This document shows positions 1 to 11,927 of a DNA stretch of 59,699 nucleotides, one piece after another. Position 1 is the first letter of the stretch, and each line of letters opens with the position of its first letter. This stretch comes from Deltaproteobacteria bacterium (GTDB lineage: Bacteria > SAR324 > NAC60-12): the NCBI GenBank assembly GCA_002685535.1, contig NYXK01000092.1, positions 1 through 59,699 on the forward strand, read 5' to 3'. Both the position numbers and the translations under genes were made by a program. The notes beneath the pieces were generated by a model that was not told where the DNA came from, did no database searches, and saw nothing but the letters and a program-made list of their open reading frames with translations.

Positions 1-156
1 ATCAATCCTGCTTCCTCAAGCAGAGCATCAATTGCGATAACGAACGGGATGGGATAAACATACACGCGCAGGAACACCATCTAAAGCTCCATCACAATCC
101 ACGCCCCAGGAGGATGTGATGGCAAAATGCCGTCTCTGGATAATGGTCCTACCAAG

Positions 157-300
157 GCTAGTCGATGGCCTAAAGCGCCCATGGTTGGATCCTTCTGATC
201 GATGATGAAATGCGCCTCAGACGCTCCTCATGAAGGTCAGATCTTTGTTCACGACATATGGCTGGATTGCTGAGCACTTTGGTGTCTGTTCTGAGATTAG
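157..300 (+). ncRNA. C/D-box snoRNA-like element, copy A
   Basis: A C box GATGATGA at 201-208 and a D box CTGA at 291-294 are 94 bp apart. The flanks CTGATC (195-200) and GATTAG (295-300) can pair as a six-base terminal stem with one G-U, as expected of a C/D snoRNA. A leader GCTAGTCGATGGCC at 157-170 is shared with the other copies. Between leader and C box lies GGTTGGATCC (183-192), which resembles a polymerase III B box. The match to C/D architecture is seen directly; function as a methylation guide is inferred, and no rRNA target was identified. Confidence 0.5.
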
Positions 301-713
301 GTCTTGTGTCCTTCGAGATGCGAAATCTGGAGGTGGGTGGGTGAGGTGACTTTTCGGACTCGATAGGGAATTGGCAGTGTCTGCGTGATGTAGCCATTTA
401 CTAACCATCTTCAAGAACTTGAAGCTGGATCGAGGATATCGAGATTATCACAGAGATTCACCTCGATATCCATTTGAAAGTTCATAGCCAGCTTCAAGCT
501 GACCACTTCCAAGCTTGACCTCATGCTTCTTACCGACAGCCCTGCACACGAGCACCACCCCGCCTTGAAAACCCTTCCTCCAACCTCACCAGCTTCCTCT
601 CTTCTTTCTACCATTCTTGACCACATTTAGCGCATAACCTGAAGCAGACACTCACCGGCCCCTATGTGAAAATGCCGCATTAGTCTTGTATGGGAATTGT
701 GTGATTGATCAAG

Positions 714-864
714 GCTAGGCAGCGGCCTGCGCGCAAATGATCTGATCGCTGATGATACTCGCTCTGAGCAACACAGGGTCCTGTGCGAAGACCCGGTGGT
801 GCCGCTTGGTGCTGGAGGGTTGGATGTATGGGATTGTGGCTCTTGGGTGATGGTTCTGAGATCA
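714..864 (+). ncRNA. C/D-box snoRNA-like element, copy B
   Basis: The leader GCTAGGCAGCGGCC is at 714-727, the C box core TGATGA at 750-755 and the D box CTGA at 856-859. TGATC at 743-747 pairs perfectly with GATCA at 860-864. An internal CTGA at 762-767 and GTGATGG near 847 could be D' and C' boxes. This copy has no obvious T run just after the D box. Assignment as a snoRNA gene is inferred from architecture and from similarity to the other copies. Confidence 0.5.
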
Positions 865-1405
865 CTAGTTGGTTACATTCATTTACCTTGCGCTTGATGC
901 GTATGTCATCTGGGGGGTTCAAGAGAGCGGACGTCTTGTTAAGGAGCAAGTCGAAGCGTGATGTGATGGAGTTTTACACTTTGAGGCTTGAAGACGTGGA
1001 AAATGCCGTCACTGGCATTTTATATACACATTGACATGAGGGAGATATCACATTCACTCGATTTGGATCGGCCACTCGGAATCCAATTGGTAATGCTTTT
1101 GGCTCTGGCCCAAAATCATTGCTCTCTTTCTTATACAAAGTCCAGATCGGGATTCAGGACATCCTTCAGATTTCCTCACCTTGACCAATTCTGAGTCATA
1201 TCGATTCATCGTGAATCCACCCCTGTCAATTTAGCTTTTCCCGTATAATACAAAACCCTTCCCTCATTTTCGTTTCTGCTTCTTTCTTGTGGCTATTCAA
1301 CGTCCAATCGTCGACTCTTCCATTTTCTCCGTCGCTCTCAACACCGCAAAACATCACATGGGCAAGTGATGAGGCCGTCATACCCTCTCTTGAGATTCAG
1401 CTCGG

Positions 1406-1553
1406 GCTCGTCGGCAGCCCTTGTACGCGGTGTGGTTGGCCTCCTGATCGGCGATGAAAAGCCTCGGAGCGTACTCGGCATCATGTCTCGAGAGGTGTAA
1501 CCAGGGCGCCTCGAGATAGGATATTTGAGGCTCTGGGGTTGATTCTGAGACCA
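1406..1553 (+). ncRNA. C/D-box snoRNA-like element, copy C
   Basis: The leader GCTCGTCGGCAGCCC is at 1406-1420, a C-box-like GCGATGAA at 1451 and the D box CTGA at 1545-1548. The flanks TGATC (1445-1449) and GACCA (1549-1553) pair at four of five positions. GGTTGGCCTCC at 1434-1444 resembles a polymerase III B box, and a TTTTT run follows about 10 bp after the D-box stem. The C box is weaker than in copies A, D and E. Confidence 0.4.
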
Positions 1554-1591
1554 TTCTCTCTATTTTTACTTTTTCTGGTGAATTATTTTGT

Positions 1592-4281
1592 TCACATGGC
1601 CTTACTCTCGTAGTGCTTCGCCAGCTGTCGTAAGATCCTGCCCAATTTGGGAGTGACCCCCCATATCCACGTGTCGTCGTAAAAATCGGCCCAGGAACGG
1701 GTTAACGTGGCTGCAAGGGAGGTCTCAACATCATTCGTTTCAATATCTTCAGCGAGCATGTCGCGTACACGCTGTATGATTTTCGTGTCGGCTTCATCGA
1801 GAGTGATACCGCGATGCTGAAGTGTCTCTTTGGCATGAACCCATTTGGTCAAGAGGAGTACTGTTGCATCATTAGTCGGGGATTCTGTCTGGAGAGACAG
1901 ATCAAAACTTACTCGAATCCCATCCCGCAAAAGCATGTTCAACAGCCCACGTGAACGCAGAAGTCTTCCTCACCAAGCCTTTTCCAACCCTTGTCGGTAT
2001 CAGAATACCTTCCAGGGCCACAGACACAGCACGGTTCAGATATCGAGTCCATTCCATGGGCTCAGACAAGAATTGCAGTATCGATTGTTCGGTCTCATTT
2101 TCATTCATGCGGAAGAGCATGCCACGAGATGCGGATTCAGCTCTCGTCATAATTCTGCAATAGCTCACTCTCAACATAGCCAAGGAGTTGAAGAGCAAAG
2201 GGCCTTCTGTGTCGTCCCAGGTATACGATTCATCGGCTCTGATTCTCGCATCTTTGATCAGGAGCAGACATTTACTGATGGCGGTCTCCATCTGAGTCGT
2301 GATATCTGAACCCTGGTACTGGTTTGCTTCTCCGAAGTTCGAGTTCTCACCCAGCAGATACAGTCCTTGTGTCATGTGCGATACATAGATTGAGACTGCG
2401 TTCACGGCCACGCAACACGAGTACGGATCCCATTCCCAGTACTCTTCTGGGACATCGTGAGAGAGCGTTACATCGAGTAGTCGTGACACAGCATCCTTCA
2501 ATCGCAGTGGCGAGTCGAGACCTCGGACTTTGGCGTTCTCTTGCCAGGTGCCTGCATTTGCTGAGTCCCAGAGGGAGTGGTGGCAGGGCATCTCGACATT
2601 GCCGTCTGTCAACATTGAGAAGCCTGATGCGAAGCCGTAGAGCATTGATAGGAGGTTGCAGAGGTATATGTATCCGTACATGAGTCTGATATTCAACGTC
2701 AGAAAGTGTCGCAGGATGCAATTTATTTGATTTGGTGTGGACATTGCCGTACCTCTTGACGGATTCTCTTTTAACCCATGCGTCCCATGACAAGTCATCC
2801 TGCTCGATCGGATGCGATTGAAGCCATATCAGACGAGCTCGGAAATCCTGGCAATTCCGTCAGCAAAGCCTGCACAGAGGCACGCAAACACTTACCCAAA
2901 CGAAGAAGCCAACCCTGTGAATCGCCATCTTTGACAACTCTGGGTCGCCACTGAAACTCTCAAACATGGCCAGCAGCAGCTTTGTCTGGCTGATCCACAG
3001 CGGATGGGTCGATGATTCATCGACCTTCTCTTCCACTGGCTTGATCCAGTCCTGGAGGAGCAGTCCTTGTAGAGGAGGTCCTCTTCCAGAGCTAAGCGAG
3101 CTGATGTTCTCGAGACTTTGATGAGCAGCGTTGTAGAAGATCGCGGCGATTTTCCTTTCCATACGATAAATCGCACCAATGGCACACATACCTAGTACTA
3201 GAGGTGCTGGAACCTTGTCGAGATCGAGTGAAGGGAGGTGGAAAAGTGGTGAATGCGTGTTGAAGATCGCGAAGTATCGCTGAAGACATCGTTCGTACAG
3301 AACGGTAGCGAAGGACGTCATGAGCTTCATAATGCCTGGAGATACTTGACCCGAAAGATCTTTCAGCAATTTCTCACAGGTCTCGTTGGTGAGGCGGATC
3401 GGGGAAGGCGGCTTTGAATGTCTCGTTGCTTGGAGAACTGGGCGGTTGACTTTCAAGGAGATAGGACTATTCTGTTGAGCAGCAGGTTGTGAGATTTGAT
3501 GTTCGCCAGTGAGATTGGACAAAAAGTCCGCTGGAAGATCAGTACTGCTATTGAACATGCTTGATAGTTCTTCTAAAGGTGAGAAGCCGTCCATGAGGTG
3601 GCTGTCGAGATGTGGGAGAGCGAAGTCTGCCATTTGCTGGGATGGCCAGTCGAAGAACGGATCTGCAAAGGCTGGCCATTCTGCCCCAATCTCTTCATAT
3701 TGAATGGGCATTATAGACACATCGTGACCGTCAGCCAATCTGTTCTGCTCGACATTGTGTTGTATATGTTCTGAGAACGCTCTCGAGGACACATCGTCGG
3801 TCGTTGTCATGCCGTTGGTGTTAGGACTCGCAGTGTCGTCGGCAAGGACATGAGTAGCGGAAGAAGACTGAGGAGAAGGTAGAGCTAATGGCGAGTTAGG
3901 TCTGGATCACTTTGAAAGTGGGTGAGAGTCTTGCATGTTGCTGGTAAAAGTTTGTCCTGATCTTTTTGGGAATTTGCTTTCACTTTCGGCGCCGATTTTT
4001 CTGCTCCATGTACAAGTCTCTGGTGCCGTACCAAAAGATCTCTATTTTGAGTCAGTAATTAGCATTCAGTATGTATTTGCAAGAAAATATACTCACTTGC
4101 GCATGTATCGATTCTCGCAGGTCTCGCATTGGTAAGGCTTTTCTTGTGTGTGTCTCCGTTCGTGTCGGGTACGATGTTCACTTCTTTTGAAAGCCCTGGA
4201 ACAGGTCCGACATACGAATCTCCTTTTAGTGCCAGCGGGTTCTGCGAGAGGGAAAACCTCTGTGCCTTGAACATGAGCCAT
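1592..4281 (-). CDS. C2H2 zinc-finger transcription factor with fungal-specific regulatory domain
   Basis: This is a nuclear DNA-binding regulator. The first exon (4281-4097) encodes one complete C2H2 finger (C-x2-C-x12-H-x3-H) and the start of a second, which is completed after an intron as C-x2-C-x12-H-x4-H. The helix residues (RSEHRTR and RKDLLVR) resemble the Adr1/Msn2 type that reads G-rich DNA. A fungal_trans-type region follows in further exons: about 3810-2893, a short exon with SWDAWVKRES, about 2692-1912, and a last exon stopping at 1592. The exon 2/3 junction near 3800-3970 is uncertain; a phase-0 donor GTGAAA fits. The ATG at 4281 is the first in frame before the fingers. It lies next to four enzyme genes and may be their regulator, which is inference from position and promoter motifs. 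Confidence 0.85.
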
Positions 4282-4666
4282 CGTTGGCAAATTCAACGTA
4301 TTTTCTTGGAGTTGGAGTTGGGGATGGGATGAGAGGCAGGGTCCAAGTACCAGCGCGGGGTGAGGAGAAGGCTCTAACTCCAGCGCAACTAGTGTGCTTC
4401 GGTGGCGCGCGCGGTCGAGATCTCATGTGGGGAGAATCAATGCGGGGGACGGGGTTGACCTTGGCGGGCTAAACCAGGTGTCGAGCGATTGCACACTTGT
4501 TCAAATTCATGATTACTATCTATCCTTGTCGAGTTTTGCTGCATCATTCCTGTGATAGTCAAGCATACCCTTACGATTTTACATCGTCACATTCAATTAA
4601 AAGCCGATTTTACACAGTATGATAAAAGCTACGGAATAGGCTCTGCCCAAAGTCAGGACCAACCAT
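4282..4666. promoter_or_regulatory. Intergenic region upstream of the C2H2 regulator
   Basis: This holds the 5' region of the C2H2 regulator and the 3' end of the flavin oxidase gene. It contains several G-rich blocks (GTTGGGGATGGG near 4317, GCGGGGGACGGGG near 4441). I see no open frame with family support. Confidence 0.4.
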
Positions 4667-6724
4667 TCATAATTTGTGAGTAGCAACGCCATCATCCAGT
4701 CCGCTTTTTATGGACTTCGGGTCTGCAAGGTTCCCCTTCGGATCTCGGAACCTTTGAAATGCCGCTGGCCATATGCCTTGCTTGCCAGGAGACAAGATAC
4801 CATTGGGATCTATTGCACCCTTCCTTTCATTAGAACAGGATACTGTCTTCTTCTGTAGTTCACTTACCTTGATCTTCTCTACAAATCGTCGATAAGCGTG
4901 GTTGTTGAAATCGTAGCTTTCGGCGTTCAAGTCTTCAGCGCCAGTTAGAATTATGTGTCAATGTACCAGCGTGCCCATGAAAAGCTCACCCATAAAGTTG
5001 ATGTGAGTTCGGTATGTACTGAATCCTCTCTTTCTACCTTCCTTGTAACATTCAGCGAGAATTGAACTGATTGCTTGGCAGTGTTCTGGCTTCGACTTAT
5101 CAAAAGTCATGAAGTTGACAAAGATAGCATGCCTTTCATGCATGAAGAAATCGCAGAAAAGATCCCAGCCATGCTTTTCTGATATAGCTTTGGATTTTCT
5201 CGCCCACTCAAGGATTGCTTTGCCAGACGACGGAAGAACTGGGGAGTAGTCCGCATGGCCCGCAATGCCTTTACCATTTTCTGGAACGCGATAATTGACC
5301 ATTGGAAGACTCCAGAGTGTCGGAACTCCAACAAATGGTCCTCCATGAGGCTCTCTGACATCGCTTGCTTCCAACAGCTCATCTCCTTTCCCGCAAAACA
5401 TTTCTCCATACGGCCTTCCTTTGGGAGCTTTTATTGCTGCAACCCGCTTGAACTCATCATACTGTGCTTGGATGACGCTTTTCGGGCCGTAAAGTCCAAA
5501 CTTGGCATTCCAGTACCCCATTTTAAGCTTTCTCTGAAGTTCTCTTACCCTCCAGTCCGGAATTGGTTCGTCTTTGTCCCAGTAATCTGATCGCTTGCCA
5601 ACCATGCCGAGCCATTCTACGATGTTAGAGATGTACACTGTATTAGGAAGAGTTCCATTTCGACGCATCTCGCCGAAGAGATCTACCATGGTCTCAACAT
5701 CCTCAAATTCATCCATCGAAAACCCGCAAGACAGGTAAGCTTGGGGTTGAGGTGTAAGCCAGATTCCCATCTTGGTGACAATGCCAAGATTGCTTTGCAT
5801 AAAGAGACCTTCGATGGAAGGACCGAACGTGAACTTGGTGAGATGAGCCGAAGGAGAGCCATCTTGAGCAAAATGTCCAGTACGAACGATATCACCGTCG
5901 GCAAGGAGTATTTCAAGACCTGCAATATTTTGGTGATGTGTTGCGGTAGGTAGAAAACCTGTCCCACGATCGACGGTCTACATCCGGATCAGATGGGGCG
6001 GGTGGGTTTCTACATGTTGAGACTTACGTTTCCAATAACACTACCCCAACCCAAAGAAGGGACACTCGGCCAGACACGAAGTTTGTGGAGCTTGCAGTAG
6101 TCGTATAGGTCTGTGAATGTCACGCCTGGTTCGACCACAGCATATGAGAACTCTTCATTTACTTCGATGACTTTGTCCATTCGGTGCAGATCGAGAGCCA
6201 GAGAGCCGCTGAGTCTTGGTGCTGGACCCCCATAGCTTTCCATAATCAACATTTATTGCTTCGAAGAATAACAAGTGCACTCACCCTAGATTCTTGCCTC
6301 GAGAGAATGTCCACACTGGAATCTTGAACTCGTTCGCTATCTTCAAAACACCTTGCGCTTCGAACACGGTTGCAGGACTTCTAACATTTAGCACGAAGCC
6401 TGAAACTTTAGGATAGTCAGCCTACCAGACAGCTCCGCTAGGTACCTTCCTCCTCGATGGCTCTTCTTGAAGCTCGTACGGATCGATGTATTCTGCCAGG
6501 GCTTTCCCCACATAAACATTCTTCGCTCCCAAGACAGCTTTGAACTTGACAATGGCGGCATCGAAGTCTGCCTGCGAGACTCCGGATGGAAGTACAGGTT
6601 CCAGTGGATTGATGAGAGATTTTGAGAATAGCTTGTGGTGCGTTGAATTGTATTCAGGGTCCGCATACCGGATGGGCATGGAGAGAGCCTCTTCGACCTG
6701 CTCAGTAGCTTGAAGTTGTGCCAT
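4667..6724 (-). CDS. Vanillyl-alcohol oxidase (VAO)/PCMH-type flavin oxidase
   Basis: A probable covalent-FAD oxidase of 4-hydroxybenzylic or related phenolic substrates. Six exons fit: 6724-6426, 6377-6285, 6235-6028, 5977-4990, 4932-4868 and 4819-4667, giving about 601 residues (VAO is about 560). The PCMH FAD domain shows SRGKNLGYGGPAPRLSG and VVEPGVTFTDL. The C-terminal half carries the VAO-like FMHERHAIF segment, whose His aligns with the flavin-linked His, and STYRTHINFM, matching the catalytic Tyr-Arg pair. It ends with the family signature DPNGILSPGKQGIW. The first intron must use an AAG acceptor to avoid an in-frame TAG, which restores the conserved SGAVCPATV. It is transcribed divergently from the FAD monooxygenase gene. 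The substrate is not determinable from sequence. Confidence 0.88.
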
Positions 6725-7113
6725 TCTGGAGAGGTTGCGGGTGTGGATTTTGCAGACACGACTTTGAACTCAGGACGAAATTCTGCAAATTGAGTCCTCG
6801 ACAAGTTGTTTCATTTCGAGCTCGCTTTTATCAGACCGAGGCCGTGGCCGTGGAAGTTGCATTCGATGACCCCACATGACCCCGTCTGGTTGGGGAAGAT
6901 GTATCCCAGGGTCTGCTCACCCGCATGTCTACCCCACATTTCTGGGGTCAGACTCCTGGGGTTGTGCTCAAACAAATTATTAAGTCAAAAGGACTCGAGT
7001 ATGCTGTGAGCGAAGCTTCAGTCACTAGTACACTCGATTCACGTTTCTCCAGAAATTGACCTCAGTGAAAAGAAAGTTCTTGGTATATTTCATAGCAGTT
7101 TCTCCTCGACGTC
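6725..7113. promoter_or_regulatory. Bidirectional promoter rich in TGGGG/CCCCA
   Basis: The 389 bp between the divergent oxidase and monooxygenase genes contain at least six CCCCA/TGGGG motifs between about 6860 and 6964. They include ATGACCCCACATGACCCC and two copies of CTGGGGT. Such sites would suit an Adr1/Msn2-like two-finger protein like the one encoded next door. Binding is inference. Confidence 0.45.
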
Positions 7114-8600
7114 ATGACGATTGGAAAGGTCGGTGGAAACCTCCTGAACGATTGAGTGATCTAATTTTTTTTACAGGTTATAATTGTTGGGTCCGGACCA
7201 GCAGGACTGGTTCTTGCTCTCCTTCTTGCAAAGCAGGGCATCAACGTTCTTGTCCTCGAAGCAGCCGAGAAGCTCGACGAGAACCCTCGAGCAACACATT
7301 ATGCTTCCCCGGCAACTTATGAGCTTGGCCGAGCAGGTGTGCTGCAAGAAGTGATTGAGGAAGGCTTTCTCCCAGACGGAGTGTCATGGCGAGACATTGA
7401 CGGAAATTCTATAGCCTCCCTTTCCACCAACGACTTGCCGAAAGAGGATAAAATTGTTTGCTTGCCATTGAATCGCTTGACGAAGATCCTCATGAACCAT
7501 ATCAGAAAGCAGGCAAATGCTGAAGTGAGATGGTCTCATAAAGTTCTCCCAACGATTGGACAGGATCAGTCGTCGGCGTGGGTTATGGTCGAAACACCTA
7601 ATGGGATAGCGAAAATCTCAGCGGATTACATTGTTGGATGCGATGGTGCAAACAGTCAGATCAGGAAGTCTCTCTTCGGAGATTGGGAATTCCCAGGGAG
7701 AACTTGGGACGAACAGATCTTGGCAACAAACGTGAGCCCCAAGATCCTTGGTACATGTGCTCGTCTAATCGTGTTCATTTCTAGGTCTACTACGACGTGC
7801 CTGCATACAATTGGGAAGACTCCAATTTCATCATCGACCAAGAACACTGGTACATGCTAGCCAAGATACAGAAGGATGGGCTGTTACGAATCACGTATGG
7901 AGACATCCCGGGCCTCACTCGTGAAGAATACATTGCTCGGCAGCCCATGAAGTTCAAAAGTTTTCTTCCTGGGAGACCAGATCCCGACAAATACAAAGTT
8001 GTTAGCATCAGTCCTTACAAAGTGCATCAGAGATGTGCGAAGAGTCTTCGAGAAGGTCGCTTCCTCTTGGTCGCTGATGCCGCGCATCTGTGCAATCCTT
8101 TGTAGGTGTCTCGTCATCCTCATCTCATGATCTACTGACCATTTCTATAGTGGCGGTCTCGGTCTGACAGGTGGTCTCGTTGACGCTGGTAACCTTTTCG
8201 ACTGTCTCAATGGTATCCACCAAGGTCTTGCAACCGACGATATCCTTTCGCGATACAATGTCGTGAGACGAGAAAAGTACAACAATATCATCGACCCTGT
8301 CTCTAGCGAAAATCTCAGGAGGCTTTGGCAAGATCCAGTTGTCGCTCGGAAGGAGGATAAGTTTCTCGAGATGTGTAGGAAAGCAGCAGTCGATCCTGTC
8401 TTCAGTAGGACGATGCAAGAGGTAGGATATGTTCCCTGAAACTTTCAACACGGTCAAATCGCTAATGCGCTAAGGGCTTGAAATCCATCATGCATGACTT
8501 CAGGACAGAATACCAGAATACGGGTTCGACCGAGACAGAGCAAAAGAAAACTTTCGTGCCTTCTACTACACACATTGCGATTACTGCAGGAGACGCTTGA
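7114..8600 (+). CDS. FAD-dependent aromatic monooxygenase (FAD_binding_3)
   Basis: A single-component flavoprotein hydroxylase, probably NAD(P)H-dependent and acting on a phenolic or aromatic acid. Five exons fit: 7114-7128, 7177-7731, 7785-8101, 8151-8421 and 8475-8600, about 427 residues. Visible motifs are the dinucleotide fold VIIVGSGPAGLVLA at the N terminus, the DG motif IVGCDGANS, and the GD-type motif LVADAAHLCNPLGGLGLTGG split by an intron. The first exon is only five codons with an unusual GTCGGT donor, so the start is the least certain point. There is no C-terminal thioredoxin-like domain as in phenol hydroxylase. Together with the adjacent VAO-type oxidase, esterase and P450 it suggests a pathway for aromatic compounds. 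Confidence 0.85.
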
Positions 8601-9418
8601 GTATGGATCGTGAATTGATGTGGGGCTTATTTGTTATTCATGGACAAGAACTGATGAAGGTTGACGCTACAAAAAATGTATGGAGCCTCAATCTACAAAG
8701 CATTGATTTGATCATTGCCTGGATACAATCCTTGCATGAAGTGACCATACATCTCGAAGAAATCCACGATTGTATCAGAAATTTGTACAGAAGTTTTTCC
8801 AGGCTGCGTCTCCAGGGCACCACCTCGGTAAAAGCAAGCGAGCTCGTCGCTACCTACCTACCCCTTTCCCGGGGATAAACATTACGCTGATGTTACAGGC
8901 GTAGCTGATGTGACTGTCCGTTCGTCCCCATAACATTACGCAATCCTTGCACAAAGGGTCCAAGACGACATTAGTAAGATACTGAGGGGCAGGACCAATT
9001 TGCACCTAAAGCTGGCGCACAGAATCAGGGTTGGGTCGTGTCAGTGTTCCCAAAGGAGCAATTTGGGGTAGGTGCGGGGTATTGGAGCTTCCCCAACTCA
9101 CAGTCTCGTCCATTCTCATCCCCAATACCGCTATCCGAAACAACGGGACTCTGAGTCGCTTGAGACTGAACTATGGAGATGCCTTCAGAGAGTGAAATGG
9201 CGTAGCGTGGGGTACTCTCACCAAAGTCGAAGCTGCTTGTCAATCCGGATCTTCGGGACTGTTTTCTCCGGGGTGCTAGGCGCAAGGGACAAAGCCTTTG
9301 GGTATCATCACGTACTTAATTTCTTATGTCGAAAGGAAGAGATACGCGCCATATTGTTGGATTCCTCAGGACTTACAGCTTAGACATCCAATTTGATTGA
9401 ACGATCGTCCATTTCAGT
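8601..9418. promoter_or_regulatory. Intergenic region upstream of the carboxylesterase
   Basis: No gene is recognised here. The sequence has several G-rich motifs (CCCGGGGATAA near 8870, TTTGGGGTAGGTGCGGGG near 9063, GTGGGGTAC near 9209). AACATTACG occurs twice, at 8878-8886 and 8932-8940. These are candidate regulatory sites only. Confidence 0.3.
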
Positions 9419-11212
9419 ATGACTGCAGAAACAAAGCATCAACTTCTAGGCGAGGTTACTGGTCTGGATCAGGGGAGGACTATCGCATACAGAGGAATCA
9501 AATATGCCGAGTTGGAGCACGCGTTCGCAGAACCCACACTGATCAACAACCCAACAAACTCAAGGACAGACGCGACTTCGTATGGGTAAGTCACTGTATA
9601 CGCACCAAGTTTGTAGAAAATCGCTGACGCGTGTAAGTCCTCTATGCGTCCAAAACCCCGCATCGTGCGACTTTGAATTCAATTTTATCCAACATGAACT
9701 GCCTCGCCACGAGTTCAAGTTTTCTCTGACAGAATGCCTAAATCTCAACATCGTCACACCGAAAGAGAGGAATCAATCTCTTCCCGTTTTTGTGTTCATT
9801 TATGGTGGTGGATTCAGCTTGGGTGGTAATTCGTGGCCGCAATATGATCCGACTCGACTCGTCGAGCTCTCCATCAAGGAAGGAAACCCTGTGATTGGGA
9901 TCAACATCAAGTAGAGCTTTTAGATCTGTTGGTAATTCATGAGCTGACTGTTGATCAAGTTACCGCGTAGGCTTGCCAGGTTTTCTGGCATCTCAAGAGC
10001 TCCTCGATAGTGGTATTAAACCCAACAATGGCTTGAGGGATCAGAGGACTGCGTTGCTATGGATCCAAAAATATATCGAAGACTTTGGCGGCGATCCCAA
10101 AAACATTACTGTGGTTGGGGAGAGCGTGGGCGCAAGTGAGTACTGGCGAATTCCAACACTTGGATTGAGGATAACGCTAAATACTCTAGTTTCTTGTTTC
10201 CTTCATCTGGAGTCTGAGAAACCACTCTTCAACAGGGTTATGGCTATGGGAGGCACGCCTCTCCTGATGAAACCTGTTCCTATTTCTGTGGCTGGCGGCA
10301 TATGTGACATCGTGATGGCCAAGTTAGGGCTCGCGGCAAAGTTGACGACAGACGAAAAGCTCAAGGCTCTCAAAGACGCGAGCATCGAGCAGCTCGCCAC
10401 TGCTGCAGAGCAGCTTCCAATGCTACCTATAATCGATGGCGAGTATGTCAAGTCAGCGGCCACGTTTTCAAAGTGGTCCTTCCAGGACTCTCCGATGCCA
10501 GGCACCAAATGGTGCGAAAGTATCATGATGGGAGATTGTGAGATGGATGTAAGTTCCCCAAACAGATATTAGATTCAACGTGGGTCATTCTGACTTTATA
10601 CAGTCTAGCATCTTGTTCTACATGCTTCATGACCGACAAGCTGGAATAGAGGATACCTTTGTAGCAACCATGAATCGACACTTGAAGGACGAAAAGACCA
10701 AGCAGCGACTTCTGAAAGAGTACGATGTTGGAAACAACAGCGGAAAGTCCCAAGATGTTGTCATGGACAATGTCCTTCACTTTGCTCACGACATTGGGTT
10801 TTATGCACCACTGGTCTCCATTGCTTCTGGCTTCCCAGGAAAATCATATGTTTTCCACTTTAACGAACCCAACCCCTGGAAAGGCAGGTATCAAGGAGTC
10901 GCATCGCACATTTTGGATGCTGCGTTCCTTTACCAAAACTACAACAAATTCCTCGACGAGGCTCAACGGAGCTCGGCAGAGGCATTTGGGAAACACTTTA
11001 TCAAATATGTCGCTGGAGGAGTGCCTTTTCCAGAGTACTCGGCGGAAAATGGAGGGGCAATGGTCTATGGAGCTGATGGCGAGAGACAGAAGTTTGTTAC
11101 GGGCAAGAATGGTGAGGACTTGAAGAGAAGAAGTTCGATCTTCAAGTTAGCAGAGACTTCTAGTTTGGAGGAGCTGTCTACCCTGTGGGGATCTTTCATG
11201 AGCGGCCAATAA
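9419..11212 (+). CDS. Type-B carboxylesterase (alpha/beta hydrolase)
   Basis: Hydrolyses carboxylic esters. Five exons fit: 9419-9585, 9638-9910, 9960-10135, 10190-10548 and 10604-11212, about 527 residues, normal for the family. The oxyanion-hole segment FIYGGGFSLGG and the nucleophile elbow GESVGA, with the catalytic Ser, are present. A C-terminal SHILDAAFLYQN supplies the likely catalytic His. No signal peptide is visible, so the enzyme is probably intracellular, unlike secreted tannases or cutinases. It lies in the same direction as the monooxygenase and P450, and could release a phenolic or alcohol from an ester before or after oxidation; that role is inferred from the neighbourhood. Confidence 0.88.
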
Positions 11213-11927
11213 AGATTCTCGGAAGTCCATCTACAAGATATCAATTTAAGCTTCATTTGATTCACTGTTGTTTTCCCCAGCCTGTGAGACTGTCACCAGT
11301 CTTGCAACTTTACACAAGGTGGAACGAGAGCAATATGAGATTTGGGCTGTCATCCCATTGAGCAATGTTGAACCTTCGATTGATACGCTTCCGATGCTGC
11401 TAGTAATTCGGGGCATGAAACTATGAATTCTCTAGACATAAGCATGGAGATTTCGTGGCATGATGGAAAACGGGCTGGAGATCTGGACATCGACTGGACA
11501 GCTCTTGGGTGAGTGCGCGGTCACTTCCTCCACAACTCAATTTACGAAAGCAGACCTCAACCAAGCAAACAGAACCTGTGGGATATGGAGATCGACCTTA
11601 GTGATCTTCTTTGTGCTTGTGGCTTCACAGGAACCCCGCACCTCCACACTTCCCCAGAGTCTCCAATCACGTTAGCGCTCTCCACCTTTACCTCTATACC
11701 ACGGCAGCACGATCTACGAGCCTCTGAAACCTAGGCTTACTCTAGGCTTTGGATGCATTAGAAGAATGATTTTGCCCCAAACATGATCGTTCGTGGAATA
11801 AGCGTCGCCCGGTTCTTCCCACAATACCAAGCCATGTTAATTCACCTCCAAATACTATCGGATTCTTATTTTTCATCCTCACCGTGTTGTCTACTCGCAC
11901 TACCCAAGAACACTTTAACGACCAGAT
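11213..11927. promoter_or_regulatory. Intergenic region upstream of the P450
   Basis: Contains the esterase 3' end and P450 promoter. There are CCCCGC and CCCCAG blocks near 11635-11660 but no recognisable gene. Confidence 0.3.

Larger units (their letters stand above)
1..1591. other. Gene-free region with three C/D-box-like elements
   Basis: I find no credible protein gene here; the open frames are short and have no family resemblance. The stretch holds three of the seven C/D-box-like small RNA elements of the window, all on the + strand and listed separately. A TATAATA string near 1243 lies about 160 bp upstream of the leader of the third element and could mark a promoter, but nothing else supports it. 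Confidence 0.6.

Noticed and set aside
6378-6427. In-frame TAG in the VAO-type oxidase as evidence of a pseudogene
   Set aside because: A 48-bp intron with GTAGGC donor, GCTAAAT branch and AAG acceptor removes it and restores the conserved SGAVCPATV.
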